A model generated the notes under the pieces. That model had not been told where the DNA came from. It was given only the letters and a program-made list of their open reading frames with translations, and made no database searches. Positions 55,308-64,000 of a stretch of 64,000 bases of DNA are shown in pieces (position 1 is the stretch's first letter; every line of letters starts with the position of its first letter). A program made the position numbers and the translations under genes. The DNA is from Lysobacterales bacterium (GTDB lineage: Bacteria; Pseudomonadota; Gammaproteobacteria; Xanthomonadales; SZUA-5), in assembly GCA_022844165.1 (NCBI GenBank), contig JALHMH010000006.1, positions 84,167 to 148,166 on the forward strand, written 5' to 3'.

Positions 55308-57002
55308 ATGCGGATTCTGTTTCTCGCCCCGATACTTCTCCTGCTATGTGCCTGTGATTCGGCGCCACCGGATGCGCCGGCGGCCGTAGACACGGCCGAA
55401 ACTGACGTCGCCGTGCCGTTGCCGAGTACGGCGCCCGGCATCCGCGCCGAGGACTTGTCTGCGCACATCCAGACGTTGGCATCGGATGACTTTGCCGGTC
55501 GGCAGCCGGGCGGGCCAGGCGAGCGCAAGACGGTTGCTTATTTGACGCAAGAATTCAAACGCTTCGGCCTGACACCGGGCAACGGCAGTTCCTACCTGCA
55601 GCAGGTGCCGATGGTCGAAATCACCAGCGAGGCGACCGGTCCGGTGACGATCGCGATCGACGGTGGCGAGGATCTGGTGTTGGAAAACGGCAAGCGCATC
55701 GTCATCCAGACGCTGCGCGAAGATCCGGAAGTCGCGGTGCGCGACAGCGGCTTGGTATTCGTCGGTTTCGGCGTCAACGCGCCGGAGTTGAACTGGAACG
55801 ACTACGCTGGCCTGGATGTCAAGGGTAAGACCGTTGTGATGCTGGTCAACGATCCTGGATTTGAGACGGGGGATGAGACGTTGTTCGGTGGCAAAGCGAT
55901 GACTTATTACGGTCGCTGGACCTACAAGTACGAAGAGGCACTGCGGCAAGGCGCCTCAGCTGCGATCATCGTGCATGACACCGCCGGAGCGGCCTACGGT
56001 TGGGAAGTGGTGCAGAACAGTTTTGTGGGTGCCGAGTTCGATCTGCCGCACAAAGCGGGCGAACCGCAGCCGCTCGCGGTGCGCGGGTGGATGACCACCG
56101 AAGCCGCGACAGAGTTGTTCCAACGCGTGGGCCGCGACTTCGCCGCCGAACGCATCGCGGCCAATACGCCTGGCTTTACCGGTTACGCGTTGCCCGCTCG
56201 CGCCAGCATGGCTTTGACCAGTCGCGTGCGCCATGCAGAGTCGGCAAACGTTGTGGCTCTGGTCAAGGGCACGGAAACTCCGGATGAGGTGCTGATCTTC
56301 ACGGCACATTGGGATCACTTCGGGCGCAACTTCCAAAGCAAAGAAGACGGCATCTTCAACGGCGCCATCGACAACGCAACCGGCGTTGCAGCGCTGCTTG
56401 AGTTGGCCGAAGCGTTCGCGGCCGCGCCACCAAAGCGCTCGTTGATGTTCCTGGTTGTGACGCTCGAAGAGTCTGGCCTGCTTGGCTCGCGGCACTACAC
56501 GGAGAGTCCGCTGGTGCCGCTCAACAAGACCGTCGCGACGATCAATATGGATGCGATTCAGGTCATCGGACGGACCCGCGATGTGGTGGTCATCGGGTAT
56601 GGCAAGTCGAGCCTGGACGAAGTGCTGCGCGAGAAAGCTGCCGCGCAAGGCCGCGTGATCGTTCCGGAGCCGACGCCGGAAAATGGCTTCTACTATCGCT
56701 CGGATCACTTTAACTTCGCGCGAGTCGGCGTGCCTTCGCTGTATGCCAAGAATGGACACGACCATATCGAGAAAGGCGAAGCTTACGGCCGCAAAATCGC
56801 AGAGGACTATGTGGCCAACGACTACCACAAGCCGTCGGACGAGTTCGATCCGAATTGGGACTTGTCCGGCAACGTCGAAGACGCGCAGTTGAACTTCGAA
56901 GTGGCCCGGCAAATCGCCAACGACGGCTCCTGGCCGACGTGGCCGGCCGACAGCGAGTTCAAGGCCGCGCGTGACGCCATGATGGTGCCGCAGACGCCCT
57001 AA
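55308..57002 (+). CDS. M28-family metallopeptidase, lipoprotein
   Basis: This 564-residue protein has a lipoprotein signal with cysteine (LAPILLLLCACDS) and a PA-type insert (GLVFVGFGVNAPELNWNDYAG). The M28 catalytic core contains HWDHFG, DNATGVAALLELAE, TLEESGLLGSRHY, INMDAIQ and YHKPSDEFD, which provide the co-catalytic zinc ligands. It is probably an aminopeptidase in the periplasm. I started at 55308 because the signal peptide begins there; the frame continues upstream without one. Its TAA stop is followed directly by the GTG of the octaheme cytochrome gene. Confidence 0.92.
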   Translation: MRILFLAPILLLLCACDSAPPDAPAAVDTAETDVAVPLPSTAPGIRAEDLSAHIQTLASDDFAGRQPGGPGERKTVAYLTQEFKRFGLTPGNGSSYLQQVPMVEITSEATGPVTIAIDGGEDLVLENGKRIVIQTLREDPEVAVRDSGLVFVGFGVNAPELNWNDYAGLDVKGKTVVMLVNDPGFETGDETLFGGKAMTYYGRWTYKYEEALRQGASAAIIVHDTAGAAYGWEVVQNSFVGAEFDLPHKAGEPQPLAVRGWMTTEAATELFQRVGRDFAAERIAANTPGFTGYALPARASMALTSRVRHAESANVVALVKGTETPDEVLIFTAHWDHFGRNFQSKEDGIFNGAIDNATGVAALLELAEAFAAAPPKRSLMFLVVTLEESGLLGSRHYTESPLVPLNKTVATINMDAIQVIGRTRDVVVIGYGKSSLDEVLREKAAAQGRVIVPEPTPENGFYYRSDHFNFARVGVPSLYAKNGHDHIEKGEAYGRKIAEDYVANDYHKPSDEFDPNWDLSGNVEDAQLNFEVARQIANDGSWPTWPADSEFKAARDAMMVPQTP

Positions 57003-58877
57003 GTGGACAACAAACGTTCTGCGCGCAAACCCACGGCGATCGCCGCCGCAGCGGTGGCGCTGTCGGCGCTGTGCCTTGCGGTCTGGCACGGCTGGACCAT
57101 CCTTGCCGCGCCAGTGGTCTTCAGCGACATCCCCTACACGGGTGCCAGCGCCTGCCAGGACTGCCACACCGACCGGCACCAGAGCTGGCATCGCACCTAC
57201 CATCGCACGATGACCCAACCGGCGAGTGCGACGAGCGTCGTCGGCAATTTCGACGGTACGCTGCAGCGCGCGTTCGGCGGCCAGATGCGTCCGATCCGCC
57301 AAGGCGATCAGTTCGCGTTCGAGTACTCCGATCCGGCCAGCGGAGCGGTGCTTGCCACACTGCCAATCGCGCGCACCGTGGGCTCGCACCGATACCAGCA
57401 GTATCTAACGCGCGACCCTGGCAGCGAAACGCACTATCGGCTGCATTACCTGTACCACATGGGTGACAAACGCTGGGTCCACATGAACGCGGCATTCCTC
57501 GGCAGCGACGAGCAACACTTCGACGCGCAAGTAACGCCATGGAATGCCAACTGCGTGTTCTGCCACAACACCGGGCCAGCACCCAAAGCGCTCAACATGG
57601 ACGATATTCGCCGCCGCGCCGCCGCTGGCGAACCGGTCGACGTGAAGACCGAATTGCGTTTCGCCACCGAAGTTGCCGAACTGGGTATCAGCTGCGAGGC
57701 GTGCCATGGCCCAGGTGCCGAACACGTGCAGCGCATGTCGCAGTGGTTGCCGAACATGGCGGCGAAAATCTGGCCCGAGCGCGACCGCAGTATCGTCAAC
57801 CCAGAGCGTCTGACGCCAGTGCAGATCAATGACGGCTGCGGCCTATGCCACGCCGGGCGCACCTTGCCTTCGAGCGCTGCGCTTGATCGCTGGCTGACGA
57901 CCGGCCCCAGCTTTCGGCCGGGCGACGCGTTGGCCGATCACTTGACCATCCTCGCAGCACATACACCATCGCCATCGCCATCAGTGCCGGACTTGTTTCG
58001 CGATCGCTTTTGGCAGGACGGTTCGCCGCGGTTGACTGCGTACGAGTACCAGGGGCAAGGACAAAGCGCGTGCGCCATTGAGGGCGAGCTCCATTGCATC
58101 ACATGCCATACCATGCACGGCGGCGATCCCGCCGGCATGTTGCCCGAGGCGAACCGTGGCGATGCGCCTTGCCTGCGTTGTCATCAGGACTATCGCGGGC
58201 GCATCGCAGAACACTCGGGACATCCAGCTGAATCGAGTGGCGCCCGCTGCATGGCGTGCCACATGCCGCGCGCCGTGTACGGCGTGATGACCATCCACCG
58301 CACGCACGCCATTGCTGTACCAGACGTCGCCAAGGACCTGGCCGCCGGCAAGCCGAATGCGTGTTTGAACTGCCATAGCGAAGAAGCCCCGACATTTGCC
58401 GGCGACGCGCCGTCGCGCCAGGACGGGGCGCCGCTGGCGTTAGCCGACGGTCTGGTCGCGCTGCTGGCCGGCGATCCCGTGCGACAAGCCGTTGCCGCAT
58501 TCGAACTCGGGCGGCTGGACCAGGCGCCGCACCCGGATGTCGTGCGTGTGCGCACGCCGTGGCTGCTCACCGCACTTGACGATGATCGGCCCGCCGTACG
58601 CCGCTTCGCGTGGCACTCGCTGCGCGGAATCAATGCCGGGCAACGTTGGTTCGATGAAGCCGCACTGCAAGGTTTCGATTACACCGGCGCACCGGATGGG
58701 CGCGCCACCACCATCGCGCAACTGCACGCCCAATTTGCCGCCGTCGACAAACAGCATTGGGCACCGCCGAGCGCCGCCAGCGGACTCGCCGTCGACTACA
58801 CACTGCAACCGTCAGTGCGGGAACTGCTCACCGAGCTTGGTGCGCGGTCCGATAAGCAGATTGATGTGGGGGAGTAG
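57003..58877 (+). CDS. Octaheme c-type cytochrome with HEAT-like C-terminus
   Basis: This 624-residue protein starts with GTG directly after the peptidase stop. An N-terminal hydrophobic helix (AIAAAAVALSALCLAVWHGW) is followed by eight CXXCH heme motifs: CQDCH (residues 51-55), CVFCH, CEACH, CGLCH, CITCH, CLRCH, CMACH and CLNCH. The C-terminal third has helical HEAT-like repeats (VALLAGDPVRQAVAAFELGRL, LTALDDDRPAVRRFAWHSLR). Multiheme cytochromes of this plan are periplasmic electron carriers or reductases related to cytochrome c554 and NrfA-type proteins; which reaction is not evident. Zero spacing to the peptidase gene implies co-transcription. Confidence 0.88.
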   Translation: MDNKRSARKPTAIAAAAVALSALCLAVWHGWTILAAPVVFSDIPYTGASACQDCHTDRHQSWHRTYHRTMTQPASATSVVGNFDGTLQRAFGGQMRPIRQGDQFAFEYSDPASGAVLATLPIARTVGSHRYQQYLTRDPGSETHYRLHYLYHMGDKRWVHMNAAFLGSDEQHFDAQVTPWNANCVFCHNTGPAPKALNMDDIRRRAAAGEPVDVKTELRFATEVAELGISCEACHGPGAEHVQRMSQWLPNMAAKIWPERDRSIVNPERLTPVQINDGCGLCHAGRTLPSSAALDRWLTTGPSFRPGDALADHLTILAAHTPSPSPSVPDLFRDRFWQDGSPRLTAYEYQGQGQSACAIEGELHCITCHTMHGGDPAGMLPEANRGDAPCLRCHQDYRGRIAEHSGHPAESSGARCMACHMPRAVYGVMTIHRTHAIAVPDVAKDLAAGKPNACLNCHSEEAPTFAGDAPSRQDGAPLALADGLVALLAGDPVRQAVAAFELGRLDQAPHPDVVRVRTPWLLTALDDDRPAVRRFAWHSLRGINAGQRWFDEAALQGFDYTGAPDGRATTIAQLHAQFAAVDKQHWAPPSAASGLAVDYTLQPSVRELLTELGARSDKQIDVGE

Positions 58878-59045
58878 TTGCCGGCTGGAGTGAACCCCAT
58901 TGAACGTTGCGAACTTGTCTCCGGCCTGAAGACGAAAGCGCTTGGCGATCGCAGGGACGGCGGGTCATCTGCCGCTCGGCACGTTCGACCGCGCAGTGAC
59001 GTAAAATGCGGCGGACCGCATCCTTGCAACAAACTTGGACCCTGG

Positions 59046-59570
59046 ATGAAACAGACCCTGATCCCGGCGCTCGCCATGGCCGTCGTTGTGACGTTGAGTG
59101 CCTGCCAACCTGGCGAACCCGATACCTCAGTGGCACCTCCGGTTGCCACCGCGCCCGCAACGCCTCCAGATCCCGAGCCCGTCACCCCGCCCGCACCTGC
59201 ACCTGTGCCCGTACCCGTACCTGAGGAAAACACCAAGATGATCACCACCGCCAGCGGCCTGAAGTACGAGATCCTGACCGAGGGCACCGGCCCCAAACCC
59301 GGACCCGCGGACAAGGTGACCGTGCATTACAAGGGCACCCTGACCGACGGCAAGGTCTTCGACAGTTCCTATGCCCGCGGCGAACCAATCAGCTTCGGGC
59401 TGAATCAGGTGATCGCCGGTTGGACCGAAGGCCTGCAGCTGATGTCCGTGGGTTCCAAATACCGCCTGACGATTCCCGCGAACCTGGGCTACGGCGCTGC
59501 CGGTGCCGGCGGCGTGATTCCGCCGAACGCGACGCTGATCTTTGAAGTGGAGCTGTTGAAGATCAACTGA
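59046..59570 (+). CDS. FKBP-type peptidyl-prolyl isomerase, lipoprotein
   Basis: This 174-residue protein has a lipoprotein signal ([11 protein letters not shown]), a proline-rich linker of about 40 residues, and one FKBP domain ([49 protein letters not shown]). It helps periplasmic proteins fold by proline isomerisation. There is no FkpA/Mip dimerisation domain. The start at 59046 is at the beginning of the signal peptide. Confidence 0.93.
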   Translation: MKQTLIPALAMAVVVTLSACQPGEPDTSVAPPVATAPATPPDPEPVTPPAPAPVPVPVPEENTKMITTASGLKYEILTEGTGPKPGPADKVTVHYKGTLTDGKVFDSSYARGEPISFGLNQVIAGWTEGLQLMSVGSKYRLTIPANLGYGAAGAGGVIPPNATLIFEVELLKIN

Positions 59571-59660
59571 CCCAGACACGCCCCATCATCGCGCGCGTCG
59601 CAGGCCGATATCGACGCTCGCCTTGTATCACCAAAGCCTTGCGTGTTCGTTCGATTGCCT

Positions 59661-59685
59661 GGCTCGCACTGCTTCGCAGCGAGCC
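59661..59685. terminator. Possible bidirectional hairpin between convergent genes
   Basis: GGCTCGC and GCGAGCC pair around TGCTTCGCA, itself a small stem, between the FKBP gene and the convergent DUF3224 gene. There is no U-run on either strand, so it is a weak terminator candidate. Confidence 0.4.
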
Positions 59686-59739
59686 ATAACCCAGGTTTTC
59701 AAAGGACACAGGCCGGGCAAGGCTCGCCGTTGGCCATGA

Positions 59740-60168
59740 TCAGCGGACGGGTGCGTTCTCGCTCGAACTGGTGTTCGACCCTGTCGGAAGGGTGTACTCA
59801 AAATCGTAGAAGTGCACGCCGTCCTCGATACGGATTCCCATATGTCCGCGAAGACCAAGGAGCTCGCCATCGGCGGAATCGGGGATCACATCGATTGTCA
59901 GCTGACGCGTCGTTCCCCACATCAGACCGCTATGTTGCAACATGAAGCTGCCGCTGCGACCGTCCAGCGTACCGCTGACGCGTTCTAGAGCGACATATCC
60001 TGCGGAACCTTCGGTGGTCGTCCGATGCGCCGTCATCCATCCCTGGGCACTGGCGGTCAGCTGCCCCTCGTAGCGCTTGTCAAGCAGGAACTGGCCAATG
60101 CCTCCGATGCCGGTGTCGTGCTGCACTGGCGTGATGGTGACTTCAAAGCGGCCGCTGATCGTGTTCAT
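59740..60168 (-). CDS. DUF3224 domain-containing protein
   Basis: This 142-residue protein has the DUF3224 beta-barrel pattern (GRFEVTITPV, RYEGQLTASAQGWM, GYVALERVSGTLDGRSGSF, FMLQHSGLM). The start at 60168 is set by AAAGGAG 5 nt upstream. The frame extends to 60294 with a hydrophobic stretch, but that would ignore the good ribosome-binding site. Function is unknown; family members are often next to AraC or TetR regulators, and here it is divergent from an AraC gene. Confidence 0.85.
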   Translation of the reverse strand: MNTISGRFEVTITPVQHDTGIGGIGQFLLDKRYEGQLTASAQGWMTAHRTTTEGSAGYVALERVSGTLDGRSGSFMLQHSGLMWGTTRQLTIDVIPDSADGELLGLRGHMGIRIEDGVHFYDFEYTLPTGSNTSSSENAPVR

Positions 60169-60354
60169 CTGTGCTCCTTTGGCACTTGGATTTAGTAAAG
60201 TTGCCGGTGACGGCCCGGAAACCGCGAGGCACAACGAGAGAAACACAATGGCTGGTGCGATACCGGCACCTTGGTGATGATCAGATTGGGCCATGTTGAT
60301 TGCATCGTGGGAAAAGTGAGTTGGCAGACTCGACGAGGTTATTCAAGCAAAATC

Positions 60355-61278
60355 ATGAGGCCAGGGCTTGAACAAACGCGACCGGGCGCCGGCCACCTTC
60401 GTGCCGTGCGCGGCGTTGCCACACCGCTGCCACCGGGCGAGTTCGAACATGTCCGGCGCGCTCCTTTGTCCTCGCTACGACCCTATGTTGAGCACTTGTG
60501 GAGCGTACGTTGGCAACGACCGGCACACGTGTCGCAGCTCGTCGCGACGGTGCCGCACCCTTGTGTTCACTGGACCTTTGAGGCGGGCAGCAGCACGCTT
60601 ACCGGTCCGCACACGCGACTATGGCAACGTCTTCTGTCGCCCGAAGGCGAGGTGCTCGGCATCAAGTTTCGCCCAGAGGGTTTCCGGGCACTTTGGGGCG
60701 CACCGATCTGCGGTCTGCGCGACCAGATCCTGAGTGCATCGCGTCTGCCGGCGCTTGGATTCGCCCACGGCCTCGGTGAGCGCTTGTTTGCCAAGTTGGC
60801 ACAGGAGAAACTCGATGCCCGTTTTGACGAGATCGAGCGAGTTTTGTGCACTGCATTCGCCCTACCCAACGGCGAACAGCTTGACGTTGCTGCGCTGGTC
60901 GACGCCGCTCGCGATGACCGCGACTTGTTGCGTGCCGATGCGTGGGCGCGCCGGGCGGGGCTCACGTTGCGTCAGCTGCAGCGGCTGCTGGCGAATTGGA
61001 TAGGCGTGAGCCCCAAGTGGATTCTCGGTCGCTATCGCCTGCACGAGACGCTGCACCGTTTGCAGCAGCGGCCGATCCCGCGCCTGGCTGACCTTGCTGC
61101 CGATACCGGCTTCGCTGATGCGGCCCATTTCAGCCGCAGCTTTCGCTGCGTGCTCGGCGTGTGTCCGAAGCAATATGTGCGGCTATGGGATCAGCAAGTC
61201 TCTCAGCGGTCGGGACTTGCGGAGAGTAGAGCTGTCGTACGCGCCATTCGACGCCGGCCGGATTTGATCGACTCTTGA
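60355..61278 (+). CDS. AraC family transcriptional regulator
   Basis: This 307-residue protein has an N-terminal DUF6597-like sensing part (LSSLRPYVEHLWSVRW, LLSPEGEVLGIKFRPEGF) and a C-terminal double helix-turn-helix (ADAWARRAGLTLRQLQRLL; LADLAADTGFADAAHFSRSF). The start at 60355 (MRPGLEQTR) was preferred; the frame continues 28 codons upstream without homology. It is divergent from the DUF3224 gene over 186 bp and is its likely regulator by position. Confidence 0.88.
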   Translation: MRPGLEQTRPGAGHLRAVRGVATPLPPGEFEHVRRAPLSSLRPYVEHLWSVRWQRPAHVSQLVATVPHPCVHWTFEAGSSTLTGPHTRLWQRLLSPEGEVLGIKFRPEGFRALWGAPICGLRDQILSASRLPALGFAHGLGERLFAKLAQEKLDARFDEIERVLCTAFALPNGEQLDVAALVDAARDDRDLLRADAWARRAGLTLRQLQRLLANWIGVSPKWILGRYRLHETLHRLQQRPIPRLADLAADTGFADAAHFSRSFRCVLGVCPKQYVRLWDQQVSQRSGLAESRAVVRAIRRRPDLIDS

Positions 61279-61369
61279 GCCGCATCACGAGTGAAAAGTG
61301 GGGCGCGCATATGTCGACGCCCTCAAGCTGCGATTCGCTTGATTCCCAGAGAACAAGAAGGATGTCCCC

Positions 61370-61540
61370 ATGAAATTGCTCCGTAGGTTGATTGCCGCAC
61401 TGTTGCTCACGTCTGCCGTTTCCCCCGCGTTCGGCAGCGACTGGTATGTCTGGGACGATGGCATGGGCCACACATTGTGGTGTCAGGCCAGCACAGGCAT
61501 TTGCATCGAACTGGACAGCGTGCCACCCATCGATCCGTAA
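61370..61540 (+). CDS. 56-residue secreted small protein
   Basis: A short gene with AAGGA 8 nt before the ATG encodes MKLLRRLIAALLLTSAVSP, then AFG and a mature part of about 33 residues (SDWYVWDDGMGHTLW..., two cysteines in WCQASTGICIELD). The signal peptide is textbook and the two cysteines could form a disulfide. Similarity to known proteins is not recognised. It is 91 bp downstream of the AraC gene on the same strand. Confidence 0.65.
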   Translation: MKLLRRLIAALLLTSAVSPAFGSDWYVWDDGMGHTLWCQASTGICIELDSVPPIDP

Positions 61541-61600
61541 GCTCGCCTGCGACAACCGCTGCGGCGCAATGCGCCACAGCGACGGTGCCCGCCAGATCGA

Positions 61601-62917
61601 TCAGTTCAGGCGAAACACCGATGCAGACTGATACCGTGGAATCACCAGCCTCAAGATCACGGTGCGATGCGGCGCAAAGTAGCGCGGTAGTTCGGCATTG
61701 GCGATCAGCAGCTCACCCGTGCTGTCGTTTGCCGTGCCCAGATAACCAACCGGCTGCCTGCCTTCTTTGAACTCGGGTGTTGCGGCGACGCTGACATACA
61801 ACTGCGGGATTTGCGGTCGTAGCCGATCGAGCTGATCGATGTCCAGGTATAACGACCGCCACGAGGTGTTGACTTGATAGGCGTGCACATCGCTGACGAC
61901 CTTCTCGAAGAAGCGCTGCTCGAAACGCGCATCGCTTCCGACCGGTTTGCGGTAGAACTCGAGGAAGTAATCGTCGACGTCGTGACCGAGGTGATCGGTC
62001 AGGTGTATCACGGTGTTCTGCATGCGTTCGGTGGTGGCTGCCGGTGCCACACCATCGACGTCTCGTTGCCAGGGGAATTGACCGGAGGCATCCGGTACGT
62101 AGTCGGCGTCGGTGACGCGCAGCGCTTGCAGCAGCAGCTGGTCGCGGACCGCAAAATGCGGCTTGTTGCCGCGATCGACGATAGATCCATGGTCGTGCCT
62201 TGCGAGCATGCCGAAAGCGATCTCGCCTTGTGTGGCAACCAGATGCGGACCACGTTGTGTGCTGCCGGGCTGGCTTCCGAGCGCCACGTCGATACGCAGT
62301 GCGTTGAGATTGGCGGTACTCCAGCGTACGGTTCCGTCCGACCCGCGCTCGTTGGCAATCGCGCGTATGCCAGAGTATCCCTCGTCGCCCACCAGCACTG
62401 TCGCCAGTACGGCGCCAGCGCCATACCACCGTGCGGCAGGATCGAAGAGGTCGCGGTCAGCGAGTGCAGCCGTATAGGGCGAAGCGATTTCGAGCGAGCG
62501 CAGTACCTTCGTTCCCGTCTGAAAACCCGAACCCCAACCTTTGACCGCGCGGCCGATGAAACTGCGTCCTTTGTGCGCCAACCCAGACCCAAAGTTGGCA
62601 GGCGCCAACATCACAAAACGTTTGATGGGAACCGTAGCGGGCGTGAAGTAGCGCGTCATCCATTCGCGGACGACCAAGGCGCCAGTGCTGTGAACGATCA
62701 CATCGTGAGCGTGGGCCGAAAACGACAAACCACTCGCCGCCCATGCGCTCTGCATGGCTTCGGCAATATCCGGCAAAGTGACGTCGTCCTGTAACGACAA
62801 CCAATCGCCGAGGCGGATCTGCACCGGCGGCGTGCCCAAACCGTTCCGCACGATCGACGCCAGCGGCTCGAAGGAACTTGCCGTATCGCTCCAGCCATGA
62901 ATGATGACAATTGCCAT
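61601..62917 (-). CDS. Alpha/beta-hydrolase (lipase/esterase-like)
   Basis: This 438-residue protein starts with an oxyanion-hole strand AIVIIHGWSDTASSF. The nucleophile elbow is VIVHSTGALVVREWM, a His-Ser-Thr-Gly variant of GxSxG. A catalytic histidine cannot be fixed by eye; HLTDHLGHDVDDYFLE is one candidate region. The C-terminal 130 residues look like a beta-rich extra domain (TVILRLVIPRYQ). There is no signal peptide. GGAG lies 8 nt before the ATG at 62917. Confidence 0.85.
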   Translation of the reverse strand: MAIVIIHGWSDTASSFEPLASIVRNGLGTPPVQIRLGDWLSLQDDVTLPDIAEAMQSAWAASGLSFSAHAHDVIVHSTGALVVREWMTRYFTPATVPIKRFVMLAPANFGSGLAHKGRSFIGRAVKGWGSGFQTGTKVLRSLEIASPYTAALADRDLFDPAARWYGAGAVLATVLVGDEGYSGIRAIANERGSDGTVRWSTANLNALRIDVALGSQPGSTQRGPHLVATQGEIAFGMLARHDHGSIVDRGNKPHFAVRDQLLLQALRVTDADYVPDASGQFPWQRDVDGVAPAATTERMQNTVIHLTDHLGHDVDDYFLEFYRKPVGSDARFEQRFFEKVVSDVHAYQVNTSWRSLYLDIDQLDRLRPQIPQLYVSVAATPEFKEGRQPVGYLGTANDSTGELLIANAELPRYFAPHRTVILRLVIPRYQSASVFRLN

Positions 62918-63067
62918 GGGATCGCTCCGACCTAGGTGTCGTGGATAAGGACATTGCCAAGCGAAGTTTGTCGCAGCGATTGTGCAATGCGCGCAGAATT
63001 CAAGTGACCATCTGATGCACCGCCTCGACAAGCGGTTAGCCCAATATCCTACGCAACGGAGTCAACC

Positions 63068-63928
63068 ATGATGGCGGCGTTCGACACCAATCGTGATACG
63101 CGAGCGTTCATACCCTGGCTGTCATCGCAGGGGTTCAAACTTGCGCTGCGGTACTACACCGCGCTGCCATCAAAGAAGCGTCTGTCGCGCGCCGAAGCAC
63201 AAGCGTTGGTGCGCGCTGGTTTTGCCTTGGGCGCGGTCTATCAGGACAGGGGCACTCAAGCGGCGCACTTTGGCCTCGACCAGGGGCGTACGGCTGGCGC
63301 CAACGCACTGCGCTACGCACGCGAGGAAATCCACCAGCCGCGCGATTCTGGCATCTACTTCAGTATCGATTTCGACGTGTCGAAAGCGGAGCTCAAGGAC
63401 CGCATCGTGCCGCATTTTCGTGCGCTTCGCGAAGCGCTTACCGAGACCGGGCAGCAGCGACCAGGCTATCGCATCGGTGCCTATGGTTCTGGCCTGGCGT
63501 TGAAAACGCTGCTGGACGCCGGGCTCATCGAGCTGGCGTGGTTGTCGATGTCCATGGGTTTTCGGGAAAGCAAGGCGTTCTTTCGATCCAATCGCTGGAA
63601 TCTCCACCAGAAGCTGGAGGTGAAAAACGTTGCGACGCCAGCCGGCAAATTCAGCTACGACCCCAATGAAGTGAGCAGCGCCGGTGCCGGCGAGTTCAGC
63701 ATCGAACTGCCGCCGGCGCCAATGGCGCGCGCCCGGGTGAACGCGCGCAGCGGCCTGCTGTTACGTGCCGGTCCGGGCAGAGAGTTCGACAAGCTCGCCA
63801 GTCTGGCGCTGGGCACGGCGGTTTATGTGCTTGGCTACGATGACGACTGGGCAAAGGTCGATCTGCAAGGCGATGGGGTTGTCGACGGCTTCTGCCATGC
63901 GGGATTTCTCGCGGTGGAGGCGCCATAG
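63068..63928 (+). CDS. DUF1906 glycoside-hydrolase-like protein with SH3 domain
   Basis: This 286-residue protein has a DUF1906/GH25-like TIM-barrel (AAFDTNRDTRAFIPWLSS at the N-terminus, GIYFSIDFDVSKAELKDRI, YRIGAYGSGLALKTLL) and a C-terminal bacterial SH3 domain (RSGLLLRAGPGREFDKLASL). Such proteins are implicated in peptidoglycan hydrolysis or are effectors. There is no signal peptide, which would fit delivery by a secretion system or a phage-like origin. GGAG precedes the ATG at 63068. It is divergent from the lipase-like gene. Confidence 0.85.
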   Translation: MMAAFDTNRDTRAFIPWLSSQGFKLALRYYTALPSKKRLSRAEAQALVRAGFALGAVYQDRGTQAAHFGLDQGRTAGANALRYAREEIHQPRDSGIYFSIDFDVSKAELKDRIVPHFRALREALTETGQQRPGYRIGAYGSGLALKTLLDAGLIELAWLSMSMGFRESKAFFRSNRWNLHQKLEVKNVATPAGKFSYDPNEVSSAGAGEFSIELPPAPMARARVNARSGLLLRAGPGREFDKLASLALGTAVYVLGYDDDWAKVDLQGDGVVDGFCHAGFLAVEAP

Positions 63929-63950
63929 GGGAGCATTGCGACGTGCTGGC

Positions 63951-64000
63951 GGCTTTGGCTTTTGCAGCCGCGGCTGCGCCGCTGGACAACGCCGCGATGG
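63951..64000. repeat. Possible partial repeat B at the window edge
   Basis: GCGGCTTTGGCTTTTGCAGC resembles GCGGCTTTGGCTGTTGAAGC of repeat B at 34821. The match is short and cut by the window end. Confidence 0.35.

Overview
This 64 kb window reads as chromosomal DNA of a GC-rich gammaproteobacterium, most likely Lysobacterales/Xanthomonadales. That placement is an inference from gene content: asd next to fimV, a 456-residue GshA, FimV and SecA of gammaproteobacterial type, many large TonB-dependent or secreted proteins, and an exoprotein ending in an ANGFE-type tail. There is no rRNA and I found no tRNA. Coding density is high, and because of the base composition many long antisense frames are spurious.

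Layout. 1-7639 (minus strand) is a compact defence-type operon. In transcription order it holds a type III-like restriction subunit that keeps its PD-ExK nuclease but appears to have lost its helicase core, dinD, a beta-class N6-adenine methyltransferase, a TIGR04255-family protein, two overlapping small unknown genes, and a UvrD-like helicase with a RelE-like N-terminus that runs off the window edge. parE and a GNAT gene follow. 10.3-14.7 kb is a scarred accessory region: a DUF6498 membrane protein, a 129-bp palindromic MITE-like element, a Doc-toxin remnant, a fatty acid desaturase, a flavoprotein gene cut off after about 60 codons, and a Septu-like ATPase plus HNH pair sitting at the cut.

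14.7-27.9 kb is mainly housekeeping and surface biology: icd, gshA, a PLP-dependent sulfur amino-acid lyase-like enzyme, a pentaheme cytochrome with a CTERM-like tail, a GntP-like permease, a TonB receptor, iscA, asnS and a DUF885 hydrolase. 28.0-45.9 kb carries a TetR/rifampin-phosphotransferase-like operon with a clear operator candidate, a beta-propeller exoprotein, glnS with an overlapping deaminase, an ECF sigma factor operon with two paralogous PDZ proteins, an AbgT transporter and a CSLREA beta-helix exoprotein. This stretch is rich in dispersed intergenic repeats. Two copies of one repeat flank a segment at 45.44-45.70 kb that contains seven consecutive stem-loops, all of whose mismatches are G.U on the plus strand. 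This is the best candidate here for an undescribed structured RNA.

45.96-64 kb holds asd, fimV, secA, mutT (fused to a ThiE-like domain), a broken ATPase gene, class I aldolase, an M28 peptidase followed immediately by an octaheme cytochrome, an FKBP lipoprotein, DUF3224 divergent from an AraC regulator, a 56-residue secreted peptide, a lipase-like hydrolase and a DUF1906-SH3 protein.

Limits: all family names come from reading the translations; no searches were run. Starts were chosen from ribosome-binding sites, overlaps and usual family lengths.
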